Source of the DNA: Streptomyces aureus
GTDB lineage: Bacteria > Actinomycetota > Actinomycetes > Streptomycetales > Streptomycetaceae
Length of the DNA: 64,000 bases
Assembly: GCF_000725495.1 (NCBI RefSeq)
Contig: NZ_JNZD01000005.1
Coordinates: 558,001 to 622,000, forward strand
Direction of reading: 5' to 3'
A program made the position numbers and the translations under genes. Each line of letters starts with the position of its first letter. The stretch's first letter is position 1. Below, in pieces: positions 8,353 to 16,379 of the stretch. The notes beneath the pieces are model-generated. The model saw only the letters and a list, made by a program, of their open reading frames with translations, was not told where the DNA came from and made no database searches.

Positions 8353-8748
8353 TCAGACGGACGCGTTGTGGTACGAGGTGATGGCCCAGGTCCCGTCGCC
8401 GGGATCGCGGACGAGCACCCAGGTCGCCCGGTGCTGCCGGTCCGCGGGCACCTCGCTCTCCCCGGCCAGGAGGATCCCGGCCTCGCTGACGACGACCGCG
8501 GTGCCGGGCCGCGGGAACCGGACGCGCCGGGGCTCGTCGATCGGCCGGGACCCCTTCAGCGGCCCCTCGAACCCGGCCTTGATGTAGGCGCGGATCTCCT
8601 CCCGCCCGTCGTTGAAGACGCCCGGCATCACCACGGTGGCGTCCTCGGTGTAGAGCGCGGCGAAGGCGTCGGCGTCGTACTCGGCCCAGGCGGCGTAGAG
8701 ACGGTCGAGGACGGCGCGGACGTCCTGGACGGTGTCGGTGCTGGTCAT
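8353..8748 (-). CDS. SgcJ/EcaC-type SnoaL-like (NTF2-fold) protein
   Basis: 131 aa. Small cone-shaped NTF2-fold protein; the pattern AVLDRLYAAWAEYDADAFAA then LYTEDATVVMPG and a C-terminal WVLVRDPGDGTWAITSYHN is typical of the SgcJ/EcaC group (DUF4440-like). Members bind small molecules or act as small oxidoreductase/isomerase-like enzymes; the substrate cannot be read. ATG at 8748 has GGAGG 7 nt upstream. It is divergent from an ECF sigma gene whose C-terminus carries the same fold, suggesting the two proteins share a ligand or that this gene is a target of that sigma (inference). Confidence 0.75.
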   Translation of the reverse strand: MTSTDTVQDVRAVLDRLYAAWAEYDADAFAALYTEDATVVMPGVFNDGREEIRAYIKAGFEGPLKGSRPIDEPRRVRFPRPGTAVVVSEAGILLAGESEVPADRQHRATWVLVRDPGDGTWAITSYHNASV

Positions 8749-8890
8749 GGTGGTTCCTCCTGCTCGATCGGGTTCGGTCGCCGGTATGTACCTCGGGGCC
8801 GCGGCGAACTCATCGGTGCCGGGGCGATGAATACGCGCGGGCCGTGAGGTAGGTACGGGTGAGCGACGGGACGCAGCCGAGGAGCAGACC
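8749..8890. promoter_or_regulatory. Divergent promoter region between SnoaL-like gene and ECF sigma
   Basis: 142 bp without a gene. Near its ends, TGTACCTC (about 8796-8803) and GAGGTAGGTAC (about 8847-8857) form an inverted arrangement, one facing each gene. This would suit a shared recognition element for autoregulation by the ECF factor. Functional meaning is inferred. Confidence 0.3.
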
Positions 8891-10075
8891 ATGCAGACAC
8901 CTGACGCCGACCGCTTCGACGAGGACGGCGAGGGCGGCGGGGACGGCGAGGAGGACGCGCGCGACGGGGGCTTCGCGCGCGGTGACGCCGGCGACGGGCG
9001 GGGCGACGACGGCCGGCGAGGCGCCGGCGGCTTCGGGCAGGAGGACGACCGATCCGAACGGGAGCGGGACGACGACCGTTTCGGGAGGCGCGAGGACTTC
9101 GAGAAGGGGACGGCTCCCTACCGCCGCGAACTGCTGACCCACTGCTACCGGATGGTCGGCTCGGTGCACGAGGCCGAGGACCTGGTGCAGGACACGATGC
9201 TCCGGGCCTGGCTCGCCTACGACCGCTACGACGCCGCCCGCGCCTCCCTGCGCACCTGGCTGTACCGCATCGCCACCAACCGCTGTCTGACCGCGCTGCG
9301 CGGCCGCACCCGCCGTCCGCTGCCGTCCGGTCTGGTCGGCGCGCTGGAGGATCCCGGGGCGCCGATGACCCTGGCGGCGGAGGTGCCCTGGCTCGAACCG
9401 TTCCCCGACCGGGGCACGGCCGGGACCGCCTTCGGCGCCGGGGCGGCGGCCGGGGATCCCGCGGGCGTGGTCGCCGCCCGGGGCAGTCTGCGCCTCGCGC
9501 TGATCACCGCGATGCAGCTGCTGCCCCCGCGGCAGCGGGCGGTCCTCATCCTGCGCGACGTACTGGCCTGGTCGGCGGCCGAGGTGGCCGAGGCCCTCGG
9601 CACGTCGACCGCCTCGGTGAACAGCGCGCTCCAGCGGGCCCGCGCCCGGCTGGGCGAGGCGGGGCTGACGGAGGAAGAGGTGACGGAACCCCCGGACCCA
9701 GGGCAGCGCCTGGTGATCGACCGCTATCTGCGCGCCTTCGAGGACGCCGATCTCGACGCCCTGCGCGCCCTGCTCACCCGGGACGTCGTCCTGGAGATGC
9801 CCCCGGTCCTCAACTGGTACGTCGGCCCCGACGCCTACGTCGCCTTCATCGCCCGCGTCTTCGCGATGCGCGGCACGGACTGGCGGCTGCGCCCGACCTC
9901 GGCGAACGGCCAGCCGGCCGTGGCGGCCTACGTCCGCGCCCCCGGCGACGACACGCACCGCCTGCACACGCTTCAGGTCTTCACGGCCGAGGACGGCGCG
10001 GTGAGCCACACGGTGGTGTTCCAACTCCCCTCGGTCTTCGCCGCGTTCGGGCTGCCCGAGACCTGGGAGGAGTAG
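8891..10075 (+). CDS. ECF sigma factor with C-terminal SnoaL-like domain (SigG/TIGR02960 type)
   Basis: 394 aa, long for an ECF sigma. Residues 1-65 are an acidic, Gly/Asp/Arg-rich low-complexity extension. Sigma region 2 follows (RELLTHCYRMVGSVHEAEDL, then MLRAWLAYDRYD), then region 4 (LPPRQRAVLILRDVLAWSAAEVAEAL), and finally an NTF2-fold SnoaL-like domain from about residue 280 containing LEMPPVLNWYVGPDAYVAFI. In such families the C-terminal domain replaces a separate anti-sigma and modulates activity. GAGGAG is present about 9 nt before the ATG. Divergent from a free-standing SnoaL-like protein. The acidic N-terminus is unusual. Confidence 0.82.
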   Translation: MQTPDADRFDEDGEGGGDGEEDARDGGFARGDAGDGRGDDGRRGAGGFGQEDDRSERERDDDRFGRREDFEKGTAPYRRELLTHCYRMVGSVHEAEDLVQDTMLRAWLAYDRYDAARASLRTWLYRIATNRCLTALRGRTRRPLPSGLVGALEDPGAPMTLAAEVPWLEPFPDRGTAGTAFGAGAAAGDPAGVVAARGSLRLALITAMQLLPPRQRAVLILRDVLAWSAAEVAEALGTSTASVNSALQRARARLGEAGLTEEEVTEPPDPGQRLVIDRYLRAFEDADLDALRALLTRDVVLEMPPVLNWYVGPDAYVAFIARVFAMRGTDWRLRPTSANGQPAVAAYVRAPGDDTHRLHTLQVFTAEDGAVSHTVVFQLPSVFAAFGLPETWEE

Positions 10076-10094
10076 CGGCGCCGGAGCCGTGGGC

Positions 10095-11060
10095 CTACTG
10101 GGGAGGCTTCGGCGGTACGGGGCCGGGCTGGGCGGCGTACGGGTTGCCGGGCCCGTTCGGGACGACGGGAGGCTGCCCGCCGTAGGGGCCGGGGACCTGG
10201 GAGGCGTACGGACCCTGACCCGCGTACGGCGCCTGCGGAGCCACCGGAGCCTGGCCGGGGTAGGGAGCCTGCCCGGCGTACGGGGGCTGGGGCACCTGAC
10301 CGGGGTAAGGGGGTTGCGGTGCCTGGCCGGCGTAAGGGGGTTGCGGTGCCTGACCGGGGTAAGGGGGTTGCGGTGCCTGGCCGGCGTACGGGGGCTGCGG
10401 TGCCTGGGGGGCCTGGCCGGCGTACGGGGTGTAGGGGCCGTACGGGCCGGTGGGCTGCCCGGCGTGTCCCGCGGTCGGCGGCAGATACCGCACCCGTCCG
10501 CCCTCCTCCGTCACGGGCGCGAACCCGGCCGCGGCCAGCAGCGCCGCGAACTTGGCGTTCCGCTTGCGGGTGACGACGAGACCGACGGCGAGGACGACCA
10601 TCAGCACGGCCCAGAGGATGCCGGCCACCGCGAAGGCGTCGGAGCTCCCGCCCGCCCGTACCGCGAGGACGGCGCACCCGACGCTGAGGCCGAGGGCCGC
10701 GTACACCATGCGCTTCTCGGCGTTCTTGCCGGTGAGGTCGAAGTTGATGCGGGCCTTGAGGAGTTCCAGGGCGTCGGGGACGACGGGCGGCAGCGAGACG
10801 CCGTCACCGGCCTGCGGATACTGCGCCCAGTTCTGCGCGGCCCGCGCCTGCGCCTGCGGCCCGGGGTCGGGCACGATGAGCATCGTGAGCGCGTTGTTGC
10901 GGCCGGCGCCCTGACGCACGTCGGCGTACTCGTAGCCGAACTGCTGCGCGATGAAGGCGAGTCGGGCCAGTTTCTTCACCGAGGCCATGGGGCTCGTGAG
11001 CTCCACCGCCTGGCCCTGGGCCATCAGCCCGAACATCTTCCGGATCTGCCGCTTGCTCAC
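10095..11060 (-). CDS. Membrane protein with Pro/Tyr/Gln-rich repeat tail
   Basis: 321 aa, function not recognised. Residues 1-115 are soluble and start with SKRQIRKMFGLMAQGQAVEL. Two adjacent membrane segments lie at about 120-135 and 140-162, each rich in Ala/Val/Leu. The C-terminal ~110 residues repeat PQPPYAGQA / PQPPYPGQA, a disordered tail facing the cytoplasm if both segments span. At DNA level this region is a near-tandem array of ~30-nt units (about 10240-10440), prone to copy-number change. GTG start with GGGGGGA about 5 nt upstream. It converges on the ECF sigma gene with a 19-bp gap. Such tails occur in actinobacterial scaffold proteins; role unknown. Confidence 0.75.
   Translation of the reverse strand: MSKRQIRKMFGLMAQGQAVELTSPMASVKKLARLAFIAQQFGYEYADVRQGAGRNNALTMLIVPDPGPQAQARAAQNWAQYPQAGDGVSLPPVVPDALELLKARINFDLTGKNAEKRMVYAALGLSVGCAVLAVRAGGSSDAFAVAGILWAVLMVVLAVGLVVTRKRNAKFAALLAAAGFAPVTEEGGRVRYLPPTAGHAGQPTGPYGPYTPYAGQAPQAPQPPYAGQAPQPPYPGQAPQPPYAGQAPQPPYPGQVPQPPYAGQAPYPGQAPVAPQAPYAGQGPYASQVPGPYGGQPPVVPNGPGNPYAAQPGPVPPKPPQ
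10240..10440. repeat. Near-tandem ~30-nt coding repeats
   Basis: Successive units read, on the plus strand, GGGGGTTGCGGTGCCTGGCC followed by GGCGTA or GGGGTA, differing at one or two positions. They encode the PYAGQ/PYPGQ tail of the overlapping membrane protein and account for its repeated peptide. Confidence 0.7.
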
Positions 11061-11244
11061 CGCGTCCCCCCGCTCCCCGTCGACCTGTCCCGTTCACACC
11101 TGCGACGGCCTGTCCCCCACCATTTCACGCCCGGACATCCCCGCAGAACGGCCGGGTGGCGCGGTTTACCGGCACTTGACCCGGGGCCGGTGGGCGGTCC
11201 GGCCCCTCCCGGCCCCTTCCAACCCCGTCCGGCCTCTTCCCGGC

Positions 11245-12288
11245 TCAGCGGTTGACGGACTGGATCTCCTGCACGACGACGTCCTGGTCGGCTCCGAAGG
11301 TGCCGTCCGGCAGGTCCCGCGGGTCGGTCACGCCCGTGCCCGTCCAGTGGATCTTCCAGGTGATCGTGGCCCTCAGCTTGTAGGAGCCGTCACCCGAGGA
11401 ACGCAGATACTTCACTCCGCAGGGCGGGGTCTTCCCGGCCTTGCCCTTCGCGTACGCCTCGCCGATGCGGTCGCCCTCGATCTCGCAGACGCCCGACGCG
11501 GGGTACGTCTGCGCGTCCGCCGTACCGGGATCGATCCTCAGCGCGACCGGCTCGGCCGTCGTCGTCGCCGTCACGCCGAGCAGGGGCACCGAGGCGGTCA
11601 CCGACACCGGCTTGAACTTCGCCGTGTCCAGCCAGGCCCACGTCGGCAGGTTCACCTTCGTGGTGCCCTCGGGAGCGAGGTCCACCTTGGTCCCGGGCAC
11701 GCGTATCTCCGCGTACGCGAGCTGTGCCAGTACCTCTGGGGTGATCGCCTGCGGAATGTCCGCCGGCGGGGGGTCGCCCTTGTCGACCCAGAAGATCGGC
11801 TTGTCGCAGTCCAGCGCGTGGGGGTCGCCCTCACGGCCCGGGGTGACGTACGAGTCCCACCAGTAGCCCTTGCCGGCCTTGTCCTTGTTGAAGTCCTTGG
11901 CCTCTCCGCCGTTGACGTACCTGTCCCGCTGGGTCTGGTCCCAGTCGGAACCGGTCGACTCGGCGTTCCAGATCGGCTCCAGGTACTTCTGCAGCTCGTC
12001 CGGGCTGTACTTCGGGGCGTAGTAGCAGGCGGGCGGGGTCCAGTTCCCTGAGGAGGAGGCCACGGGCCCGGCGGCATCCCCGGCCCCGTTCTTGGACCGA
12101 TCGAAGACGACGGCTCCGGCGGTGGCGGTGAGGCTTCCCTTGGCGTCGCTGTTACCAGAGGCATGGCCACCGGGCTTCTGGCTTCCGCCACCGAAGTCGT
12201 CGTCGGCATTCGCCGGACTCGCGTTGCCCAAGAGAATCACTGCTATCGCGGAACCGCTCACGATCCCGCGCCATTTCACGGCTGACAT
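11245..12288 (-). CDS. Exported protein of unknown function, paired with a lipoprotein
   Basis: 347 aa. A Sec signal peptide is clear (basic N-terminus, hydrophobic stretch, cleavage after NASPANA). The mature part is rich in Asp, Lys, Trp and Pro, has a few cysteines (in PPACYYAPKY, ALDCDKP, GVCEIEG and PPCGVKYL) that could form disulfides, and ends in VVVQEIQSVNR. I do not recognise a catalytic domain. Its ATG overlaps the end of the upstream lipoprotein gene by 13 bp, so the two are co-translated and probably act together outside the membrane. GAGG near the start lies inside the upstream coding sequence. Confidence 0.75.
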   Translation of the reverse strand: MSAVKWRGIVSGSAIAVILLGNASPANADDDFGGGSQKPGGHASGNSDAKGSLTATAGAVVFDRSKNGAGDAAGPVASSSGNWTPPACYYAPKYSPDELQKYLEPIWNAESTGSDWDQTQRDRYVNGGEAKDFNKDKAGKGYWWDSYVTPGREGDPHALDCDKPIFWVDKGDPPPADIPQAITPEVLAQLAYAEIRVPGTKVDLAPEGTTKVNLPTWAWLDTAKFKPVSVTASVPLLGVTATTTAEPVALRIDPGTADAQTYPASGVCEIEGDRIGEAYAKGKAGKTPPCGVKYLRSSGDGSYKLRATITWKIHWTGTGVTDPRDLPDGTFGADQDVVVQEIQSVNR

Positions 12289-12929
12289 TTGGAGCTCCCC
12301 CTCTCCGAAAGCATGTCCTGCGTCACCCAGACGCCATCCGAGTTCCGCTTCAGAGACGTGTTGTAGAAGATGTAGCTGTTCTTCGTGACCGGGGTCTTGT
12401 CGACCTTTCCGGTCTTGACGTACTTGTTGTACGCCTTGCCCTGGTCCTCGCAGTAGGCGAGCGCCGCCGATCCGTCACCCAGAAGAGTCACCGACTCGCT
12501 GTAGAAGCGATAAGTCCCAGTGGTACGGGCCTTGTGGTCAACAAATCGCTGCACGTACTTCTGCGTCGCCGCAGCAAGCTCTTCCGACGAGTAGAAGCGA
12601 TATGCGGGGTCGAGTGAATTCTGATTGGCGATGGCCTGGTCCGTGGCCTTGATGAACAAGACACCGTCGGCCAGGACGTCGCCCTTGTCCTTGTTGCCAG
12701 TCTTTCGCCACTCGAAGTTGTAGTGGAGGTCGGACGGCAGCTCGATCTTCGGGCGGCCCTGGTCCTGGGTCGGCGTCGCGCTCGGGGACGGGGACTTGGA
12801 ACCCGTGTCCGCGCCGGCGATCTTGTCGTTGGTCTTCGGCTTGTCCCCACCCCCGCCGCACGCGGTCAAAAGCAGCGCAGCTGACGCTCCGGCAGCGACT
12901 GTGGTGAGCAGGCGGGAACGGCGGTTCAC
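12276..12929 (-). CDS. Small lipoprotein paired with an exported protein
   Basis: 217 aa. Lipoprotein signal with lipobox LLTAC (Cys24), followed by a Gly-rich and Ser/Pro-rich linker to about residue 70. The folded part (RPKIELPSDLHYNFEW onward) contains repeated Tyr/Phe and an NTF2-like pattern (FYSSEELAAATQKYVQRFVD, then RFYSESVTLLGDGSAALAYC), so a small ligand-binding or scaffold role is possible. GTG start with AGGAG 7 nt upstream. First gene of a two-gene operon with the downstream exported protein. Function is unknown. Confidence 0.75.
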   Translation of the reverse strand: MNRRSRLLTTVAAGASAALLLTACGGGGDKPKTNDKIAGADTGSKSPSPSATPTQDQGRPKIELPSDLHYNFEWRKTGNKDKGDVLADGVLFIKATDQAIANQNSLDPAYRFYSSEELAAATQKYVQRFVDHKARTTGTYRFYSESVTLLGDGSAALAYCEDQGKAYNKYVKTGKVDKTPVTKNSYIFYNTSLKRNSDGVWVTQDMLSERGSSKCQP

Positions 12930-13143
12930 GGCGGACTCCTGAGCGGCGTGGGGTGCGGAAGGGCACCAACACGCTAGCGGGGGCCTGTGCGAACACACCA
13001 GCGCGAATGGTGCCAAGGGCGTAACAGTGGCCGCCCACACAGACCCATACCATCGCCAACCGGAGCTCAACGGACCGCAATTGGGTGACCGACACCGCTC
13101 ACCCGGTTCACCCGGTTGCTGTCCGCAAAGCCCCCGGCCACGT
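12930..13143 (-). promoter_or_regulatory. Upstream region of the lipoprotein operon
   Basis: 214 bp between the lipoprotein gene start and the stop of the last gene of the WXG100-type operon. It is locally less GC-rich (around 12980-13090) and is the likely promoter region, but no clear -35/-10 pair was found. Confidence 0.3.
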
Positions 13144-13833
13144 TCACGCCCGCCCGCCGGGAGCCGGACGGAGCGGGCCGTCGAAGCTGGTCAGCGACGC
13201 GATCCGGCGGAGGATCGCCCGGTACTGCTCCCGGTGCCCGACGGCGGCGGTGCTCAGCGTGAACACGGCCAAGCGCCGGCAGTCCGGATGCGGCAGGTAC
13301 GCACGGAACTGGACCAGGGGCACCCGAGGAACCCCTTCGACGGCCCTGGGCAGGGACAGGTCCTCGCTGAACGTGACCGGCCCGCAGGGCAGTTCGACGT
13401 ATTCGACGCAGGCTCCGGCACCGAGACCACTGACCGCACGGGCGGCCGTCGCGGCCCGGGACGCCACCGCCGTGGACCGCCAGGAGACGGTGAAGAAGGA
13501 CAGCAGCGGCGGGCCACCGCTCGTATCGCCCTCTCCGACGTCGTCACGGTGCAGCCCGATCGAGCAGTGGACGGTTCCCTCCTCCCTCAACGCGCCCAGC
13601 AGATGCTGCCCTTGGGACAGCTCGTCGATGAACCGACGGCGCACGAACGCGTCGGGCGCCGCCCGGAGCAACGGCTCGACGGCCGCGCGCAGATCGTCGG
13701 ACGCCAGGGAGTCCGGGTCGGGCAGCAGCGCGTCGAGGGGCACGGCGGTGAAGCCGGCCGGTTCCGCGAACCAGATGACGGCGTCGGGGTCCCCGGCCGA
13801 GTCCGCGACGGTGAAGTGAGGAGCGGTGGTCAT
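13144..13833 (-). CDS. Conserved protein at the end of a type VII-like operon
   Basis: 229 aa, no signal peptide or membrane segment. I do not recognise a domain. Visible features: acidic N-terminal half, a central segment VHCSIGLHRDDVGEGD, and a C-terminal part beginning near PCGPVTFSEDLSLPRAVEGV and rich in aliphatic strands. It follows the membrane protein gene by 20 bp in a four-gene run headed by a WXG100-like protein. By position it could be a chaperone, immunity or assembly protein for the large substrate; this is inference only. ATG at 13833; Shine-Dalgarno weak. Confidence 0.65.
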   Translation of the reverse strand: MTTAPHFTVADSAGDPDAVIWFAEPAGFTAVPLDALLPDPDSLASDDLRAAVEPLLRAAPDAFVRRRFIDELSQGQHLLGALREEGTVHCSIGLHRDDVGEGDTSGGPPLLSFFTVSWRSTAVASRAATAARAVSGLGAGACVEYVELPCGPVTFSEDLSLPRAVEGVPRVPLVQFRAYLPHPDCRRLAVFTLSTAAVGHREQYRAILRRIASLTSFDGPLRPAPGGRA

Positions 13834-13853
13834 CGAATCCCGCCGGTTGCGCG

Positions 13854-14540
13854 TCAGTGGGGACGCGCGTGCGGGCGCACCGCGTCGGGAACGTGGGCGC
13901 CGCAACGCCGGGCCCGTTCGAGGGCGGCCGGGCTCGCGTTCCGGTCGGTGGGCTCGATGCCCCGGCGGCCCGTGGCCGTGCGCTGATAGAGCAGATGCAG
14001 TCTCCTGGGCGCGTCGCCCTTCCGGCCGGATGCCGCGACGACGGCGACGAACCGGGGGTCACCGGCGAACCAGAGCGGCTCGATCTCCGCCTTGAGCTCC
14101 GGTTTCGTACGGGCGGTACCGATCCGCCGCATCCACCAGAAGGTGCGCATGGTGGAGAGGAACAACAGCGGGATCCGCTCCCCCGGCTCCTCGGGATTCT
14201 CCAACTCCAGCCACATTTCGTCCTCTTCGACCGACGGATGCCTGGCCCGTCCCCGGGGGACATCGGTGAGGAGCTGCCAGGGGTACTCCCACAGGACCCG
14301 CTGGATCTGGAGGGAGGGCCGAACATAGGCGAGCTGAAGAACGGCCCGGAACGTTGCATAGAGCAGCAGTACGAGGAACAACCAACCGGCCCACCGTGGT
14401 GTGGCCACAATGAGGAAGAGGCTCCCGATCCAGGCTGCGAGCCAGCCGGTGAAACGCCACACGATCAGGACCATGTGCAAAATCCAGGCGCGCCTCGTCG
14501 GCGGGTGATCCCAGGCGGTCCGGTGGGTCGTCGGATCCAT
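13854..14540 (-). CDS. Two-segment membrane protein in a type VII-like operon
   Basis: 228 aa. Two hydrophobic segments near the N-terminus (about 20-42 and 48-66; the second centred on WAGWLFLVLLLYATF) and a soluble C-terminal part with PWQLLTDVPRGR, ERIPLLFLSTMR and EPLWFAGDPRFVAVVA. The last motif resembles sequences in uncharacterised actinobacterial membrane proteins. AAGGGA lies about 9 nt before the ATG. It sits 27 bp after the large WXG100-containing gene and probably shares its transcript. Function unknown. Confidence 0.7.
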   Translation of the reverse strand: MDPTTHRTAWDHPPTRRAWILHMVLIVWRFTGWLAAWIGSLFLIVATPRWAGWLFLVLLLYATFRAVLQLAYVRPSLQIQRVLWEYPWQLLTDVPRGRARHPSVEEDEMWLELENPEEPGERIPLLFLSTMRTFWWMRRIGTARTKPELKAEIEPLWFAGDPRFVAVVAASGRKGDAPRRLHLLYQRTATGRRGIEPTDRNASPAALERARRCGAHVPDAVRPHARPH

Positions 14541-14567
14541 TTGCGCAATCCCTTCTCTCTGCTCGCT

Positions 14568-15908
14568 TCAGAACACGTGGCGGGCAAGGCTGACAAGTGC
14601 ACCGGCGTCCAGGCCTAGCCGCGCTCCGTCGACGCTCGCGACGGACCCGTCCTTGAGACCGTCGTCATCTGTGTCCACGGCAGCCATGACCAGGCCGAAC
14701 CCAGCCGTACCGACGCCAATCGATGCCGACGTGACTTCGACCGTCTTGGCAATGGATGCGGCTCGAGCACCGCGGACGGTGAAGCCCAACAGTGCGTTGT
14801 CCAGTTCGGCGATGGATTTCGCGTGCTCCATGGTTTCCGTGCCGAATCGAGCCGCTCGTTGGCTGAGCGTCAGGACTTCTCCCGCCTCGCCGGTAGCCCG
14901 AACGGCGATCGCGGCTCCCTTGCCCACCGCACCGATCCCGGGAAGCACTCCCAGCGCGTCACCACCGACGGTGACGACGTTGCTCCAGAAGTCGATGTCG
15001 AACTCACCCTTGGTGAATCCGTCCCACAGGGATTCACGCAGGGTCGGGTCACCGAACACCCGCAGAGCCAGCGCCGTCCCACTCAGCGCGGCCGTGGCCA
15101 GCAACAGCACCGCCGCCACCGTCCCGCCCGACACCACGAACAGGGCTACCAGGCCGATCACCGCCCCCAGGGTGCTCAGGATGTCCGGGAGGTTCTCGGT
15201 GATCCAGTCGAGGGCCGAGTCGAACCAGCCCGGTTCGTGCGGGGCCAGCTTCCGTGTCGCCTCGCGGATCCTGCCCGCCCGCAGCCGGGCCCGCCGCTCG
15301 TGTTCCTCGGCGAGTTCGCGCGCCTTGCCCCGAATGCGGCGCAGCGCGTCCTCCGCGTCGTCCACCGCCGCCTTCGCCTTGGTCAGCGACTTGTGCGCGG
15401 CGTCGTGCGCGGCGCCCTTCCCGTCCAGGTCGGGACTGTCAGCGGCGGTCGCGGCGCGGCCATGGGCCCGGTCCAGCGCGGCCTGCGCGTCCTTCGCGTC
15501 CTGTTCGAGCCGCTTCGCCCGCCGCTGGAAGTCGTCCAGTTCGCCTTCCCAGCGGTCCAGTTGGCCGGCGGCCTTGCGGACGGAGCGTGCGGCGTTCCTC
15601 AGGTTCAGGGGAAGCGGTCCGCCGTCCAGCTGTTCGCGGAAGGCGACCGCCGCGTCGCCCTTCCAGTAGCTGCCGTCCATCAGCCTGGTGACCAGGCCGT
15701 GCGTCTCCTCGAGGACCTTCGCGCACCCCGTGAGCTTCTTGCGCAGACCGCCCACGGTCTCCGTACTGCCCGGCACCGGGTCGAACCCCAGGTGGGGATA
15801 GTCGGGGTGGGGGATGCGCGGGACCGACTTGAGCCCCTGCGGCTTGTCGCGGTCGGCGAGGGACCTCGGGTCGAGTGCCGCTCCCGTGTCCTCGGGCTCG
15901 TAGCTCAC
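14568..15908 (-). CDS. Putative type VII secreted protein with N-terminal WXG100-like domain
   Basis: 446 aa. Residues ~25-130 form a WXG100/T7SS-signal-like helical hairpin with the turn SYWKGDAAVAFREQL. Residues ~130-230 are a long charged coiled coil. Residues ~240-290 are strongly hydrophobic (two adjacent helices), followed by an Ala/Gly-rich region with GVLPGIGAVGKGAAIAVRAT, and a tail with DTDDDGLKDG, a DxDxDG calcium-type loop. This layout is typical of large substrates of actinobacterial type VII systems. No known toxin active site is apparent. The GTG start overlaps the upstream small WXG100-like gene by 4 bases (GTGA). Confidence 0.72.
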   Translation of the reverse strand: MSYEPEDTGAALDPRSLADRDKPQGLKSVPRIPHPDYPHLGFDPVPGSTETVGGLRKKLTGCAKVLEETHGLVTRLMDGSYWKGDAAVAFREQLDGGPLPLNLRNAARSVRKAAGQLDRWEGELDDFQRRAKRLEQDAKDAQAALDRAHGRAATAADSPDLDGKGAAHDAAHKSLTKAKAAVDDAEDALRRIRGKARELAEEHERRARLRAGRIREATRKLAPHEPGWFDSALDWITENLPDILSTLGAVIGLVALFVVSGGTVAAVLLLATAALSGTALALRVFGDPTLRESLWDGFTKGEFDIDFWSNVVTVGGDALGVLPGIGAVGKGAAIAVRATGEAGEVLTLSQRAARFGTETMEHAKSIAELDNALLGFTVRGARAASIAKTVEVTSASIGVGTAGFGLVMAAVDTDDDGLKDGSVASVDGARLGLDAGALVSLARHVF

Positions 15909-16222
15909 CTCGTACCGCCGCCCGTGCCGTTCCCGGACCTCCGCAGGGCCTGTTCCAGGGCCCGGTCGACCTCGCGGTAGCTGTCCCTGCTCCGCCCGAT
16001 GATCTCGGCGAGGTCCGCGGTCTGCTCGCCGATCCGGTCGGCTCCGTACTTCCAGTCGTCCTGGAAGTCCTCGCAGGCGCAGTCGAGATCGTCGGTCCCC
16101 AGTCCGGTGACCGTGGCGTCCTCCAGCGCCCTGCGCAGGCCCTGCAACGACTCCGTGGATCGCCGGAGCATCCTCATGAAGTGCGACAGCTCATCGCCGT
16201 CGACGGCCAACCGCTCTGCCAC
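15905..16222 (-). CDS. Small WXG100-family (ESAT-6-like) protein
   Basis: 105 aa, almost entirely helical, with the central turn FQDDWKYGADRI standing where WXG100 proteins have W-x-G. Members dimerise and are exported by, or act as targeting partners for, type VII secretion machinery. It heads a four-gene operon and overlaps the next gene, a large WXG100-containing protein, by 4 bases, consistent with the usual partner pairing. GTG start preceded by AGAGG/GAGGG. No EccC-type motor lies in the operon. Confidence 0.75.
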   Translation of the reverse strand: MAERLAVDGDELSHFMRMLRRSTESLQGLRRALEDATVTGLGTDDLDCACEDFQDDWKYGADRIGEQTADLAEIIGRSRDSYREVDRALEQALRRSGNGTGGGTR

Positions 16223-16379
16223 GCCCTCGGCCTCTTACGGGTCGCGCCCGGTCCGGGGAGCCGGACCGGGCGGTTGATGGACCCGTCACGCTAGCGGCGC
16301 GGCGGCGTCGGCAGCGGGGCAAAAGGCCCGAAGCATTCGATCGGGTGACGAGACGGGACGAACGGGACGGTGTCCCCCG

